This document shows positions 13,588 through 13,753 of a stretch of DNA of 13,753 nt, piece by piece. How positions within the stretch are numbered: the first letter of the stretch is position 1; every line of letters starts with the position of its first letter. The notes below the pieces were generated by a model, which saw nothing but the letters and a program-made list of their open reading frames with translations, was not told where the DNA came from and did not search any database. The DNA comes from Flavobacterium sp. Its GTDB lineage: Bacteria > Bacteroidota > Bacteroidia > Flavobacteriales > Flavobacteriaceae. The position numbers and the translations under genes were made by a program. The DNA lies in NCBI RefSeq assembly GCF_020217025.1, contig NZ_JAIWOF010000228.1, positions 1 to 13,753 of the forward strand, written 5' to 3'.

Positions 13588-13614
13588 AAAAAAACCACCC
13601 TTATGAGGTGGTTT
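13588..13614 (-). terminator. Second terminator downstream of the rRNA operon
   Basis: AAACCACC (13592-13599) pairs with GGTGGTTT (13607-13614), 7-base loop. On the minus strand the stem is followed by a T-run (plus A-run 13588-13594). It lies about 30 bases beyond the first terminator, as a back-up for 5S/rRNA transcription. Confidence 0.8.
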
Positions 13615-13645
13615 CTCGATTTCCGTATTGATGGTTATAGCTAAC

Positions 13646-13673
13646 AAAAAAGCCTGTCTAAAGACAGGCTTTT
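13646..13673 (-). terminator. Terminator of the rRNA operon
   Basis: AAAAGCCTGTC (13648-13658) pairs perfectly with GACAGGCTTTT (13663-13673) around a four-base loop; on the minus strand it leads into a T-run (plus A-run from 13646). It begins about 8 bases after the 5S 3' end. Confidence 0.92.
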
Positions 13674-13681
13674 CAAAAGAA

Positions 13682-13753
13682 AGGCGGCGACATACTCTCC
13701 CACATAACTGCAGTACCATCTGCGCAGTCGGGCTTAACTTCTCTGTTCGGAAT
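13682..13753 (-). rRNA. rrf: 5S ribosomal RNA, 3' part (runs off the window)
   Basis: The minus strand gives the conserved 3' two-thirds of 5S rRNA: CCGAACAGAGAAGTTAAGCC (loop B/C region), GATGGTACTGC, then GGGAGAGTATGTCGCCGCC at the 3' end. The 5' part lies beyond base 13753, and the 3' boundary is set to within a few bases. An rRNA operon read leftwards therefore ends here, with two terminators behind it. Confidence 0.96.

Noticed and set aside
13442..13645. tRNA gene next to 5S rRNA
   Set aside because: No cloverleaf, T-loop GGTTCRA motif or acceptor stem could be found between the repeat and the 5S gene.
13525..13719. 64-codon minus-strand frame at the right end
   Set aside because: It starts inside 5S rRNA and runs through both terminator hairpins.

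Overview
The window looks like chromosome of a low-GC Bacteroidota bacterium, most likely a Flavobacterium or close relative. Grounds: very AT-rich DNA; start codons without clear Shine-Dalgarno sequences; several exact matches to the Bacteroidota -7 promoter element TAnnTTTG; families typical of Flavobacteriaceae (DUF3810, DUF4268, flavobacterial-type ECF sigma factor); and an intergenic repeat of a kind I recall from Flavobacterium genomes.

Left part (1-4711). A small structured element with a possible promoter and hairpin terminator (about 10-143) is followed by a minus-strand run: an antitoxin and a RelE/ParE-like toxin in TAATG overlap, then the dipeptidase pepD only 9 bases downstream. 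A DUF3810 membrane protein with an HEXXH motif lies on the plus strand and converges on a type II NADH dehydrogenase across a long perfect hairpin.

Middle (4712-8586). The ndh/sigma intergenic region carries two inverted, six-base-phased CAARNN arrays. An ECF sigma factor, a four-helix membrane protein and a secreted TraB/GumN-family protein then form a tight plus-strand operon. Past a bidirectional terminator, two minus-strand genes encode a PlsC-like acyltransferase with altered motifs and a CoA-pyrophosphatase-type Nudix hydrolase.

Right part (8587-13336). DUF4268 and Crp/Fnr regulator genes come first. After 62 bases with a good candidate promoter and two perfect dyads come six closely spaced or overlapping genes: exported YHS protein, DoxX-like membrane protein, lipoprotein MsrB, DinB-family protein, NRDE/TANGO2-family protein and an ATP-grasp ligase. 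I read these as one transcription unit, plausibly controlled by the Crp/Fnr protein and combining repair of oxidised envelope methionines with an uncharacterised ligase/hydrolase chemistry. This is the most interesting part of the window.

Right end (13337-13753). A flavobacterial intergenic repeat, about 150 bases with nothing I can assign, two tandem terminators, and the 3' part of a 5S rRNA on the minus strand, so an rRNA operon enters from the right.
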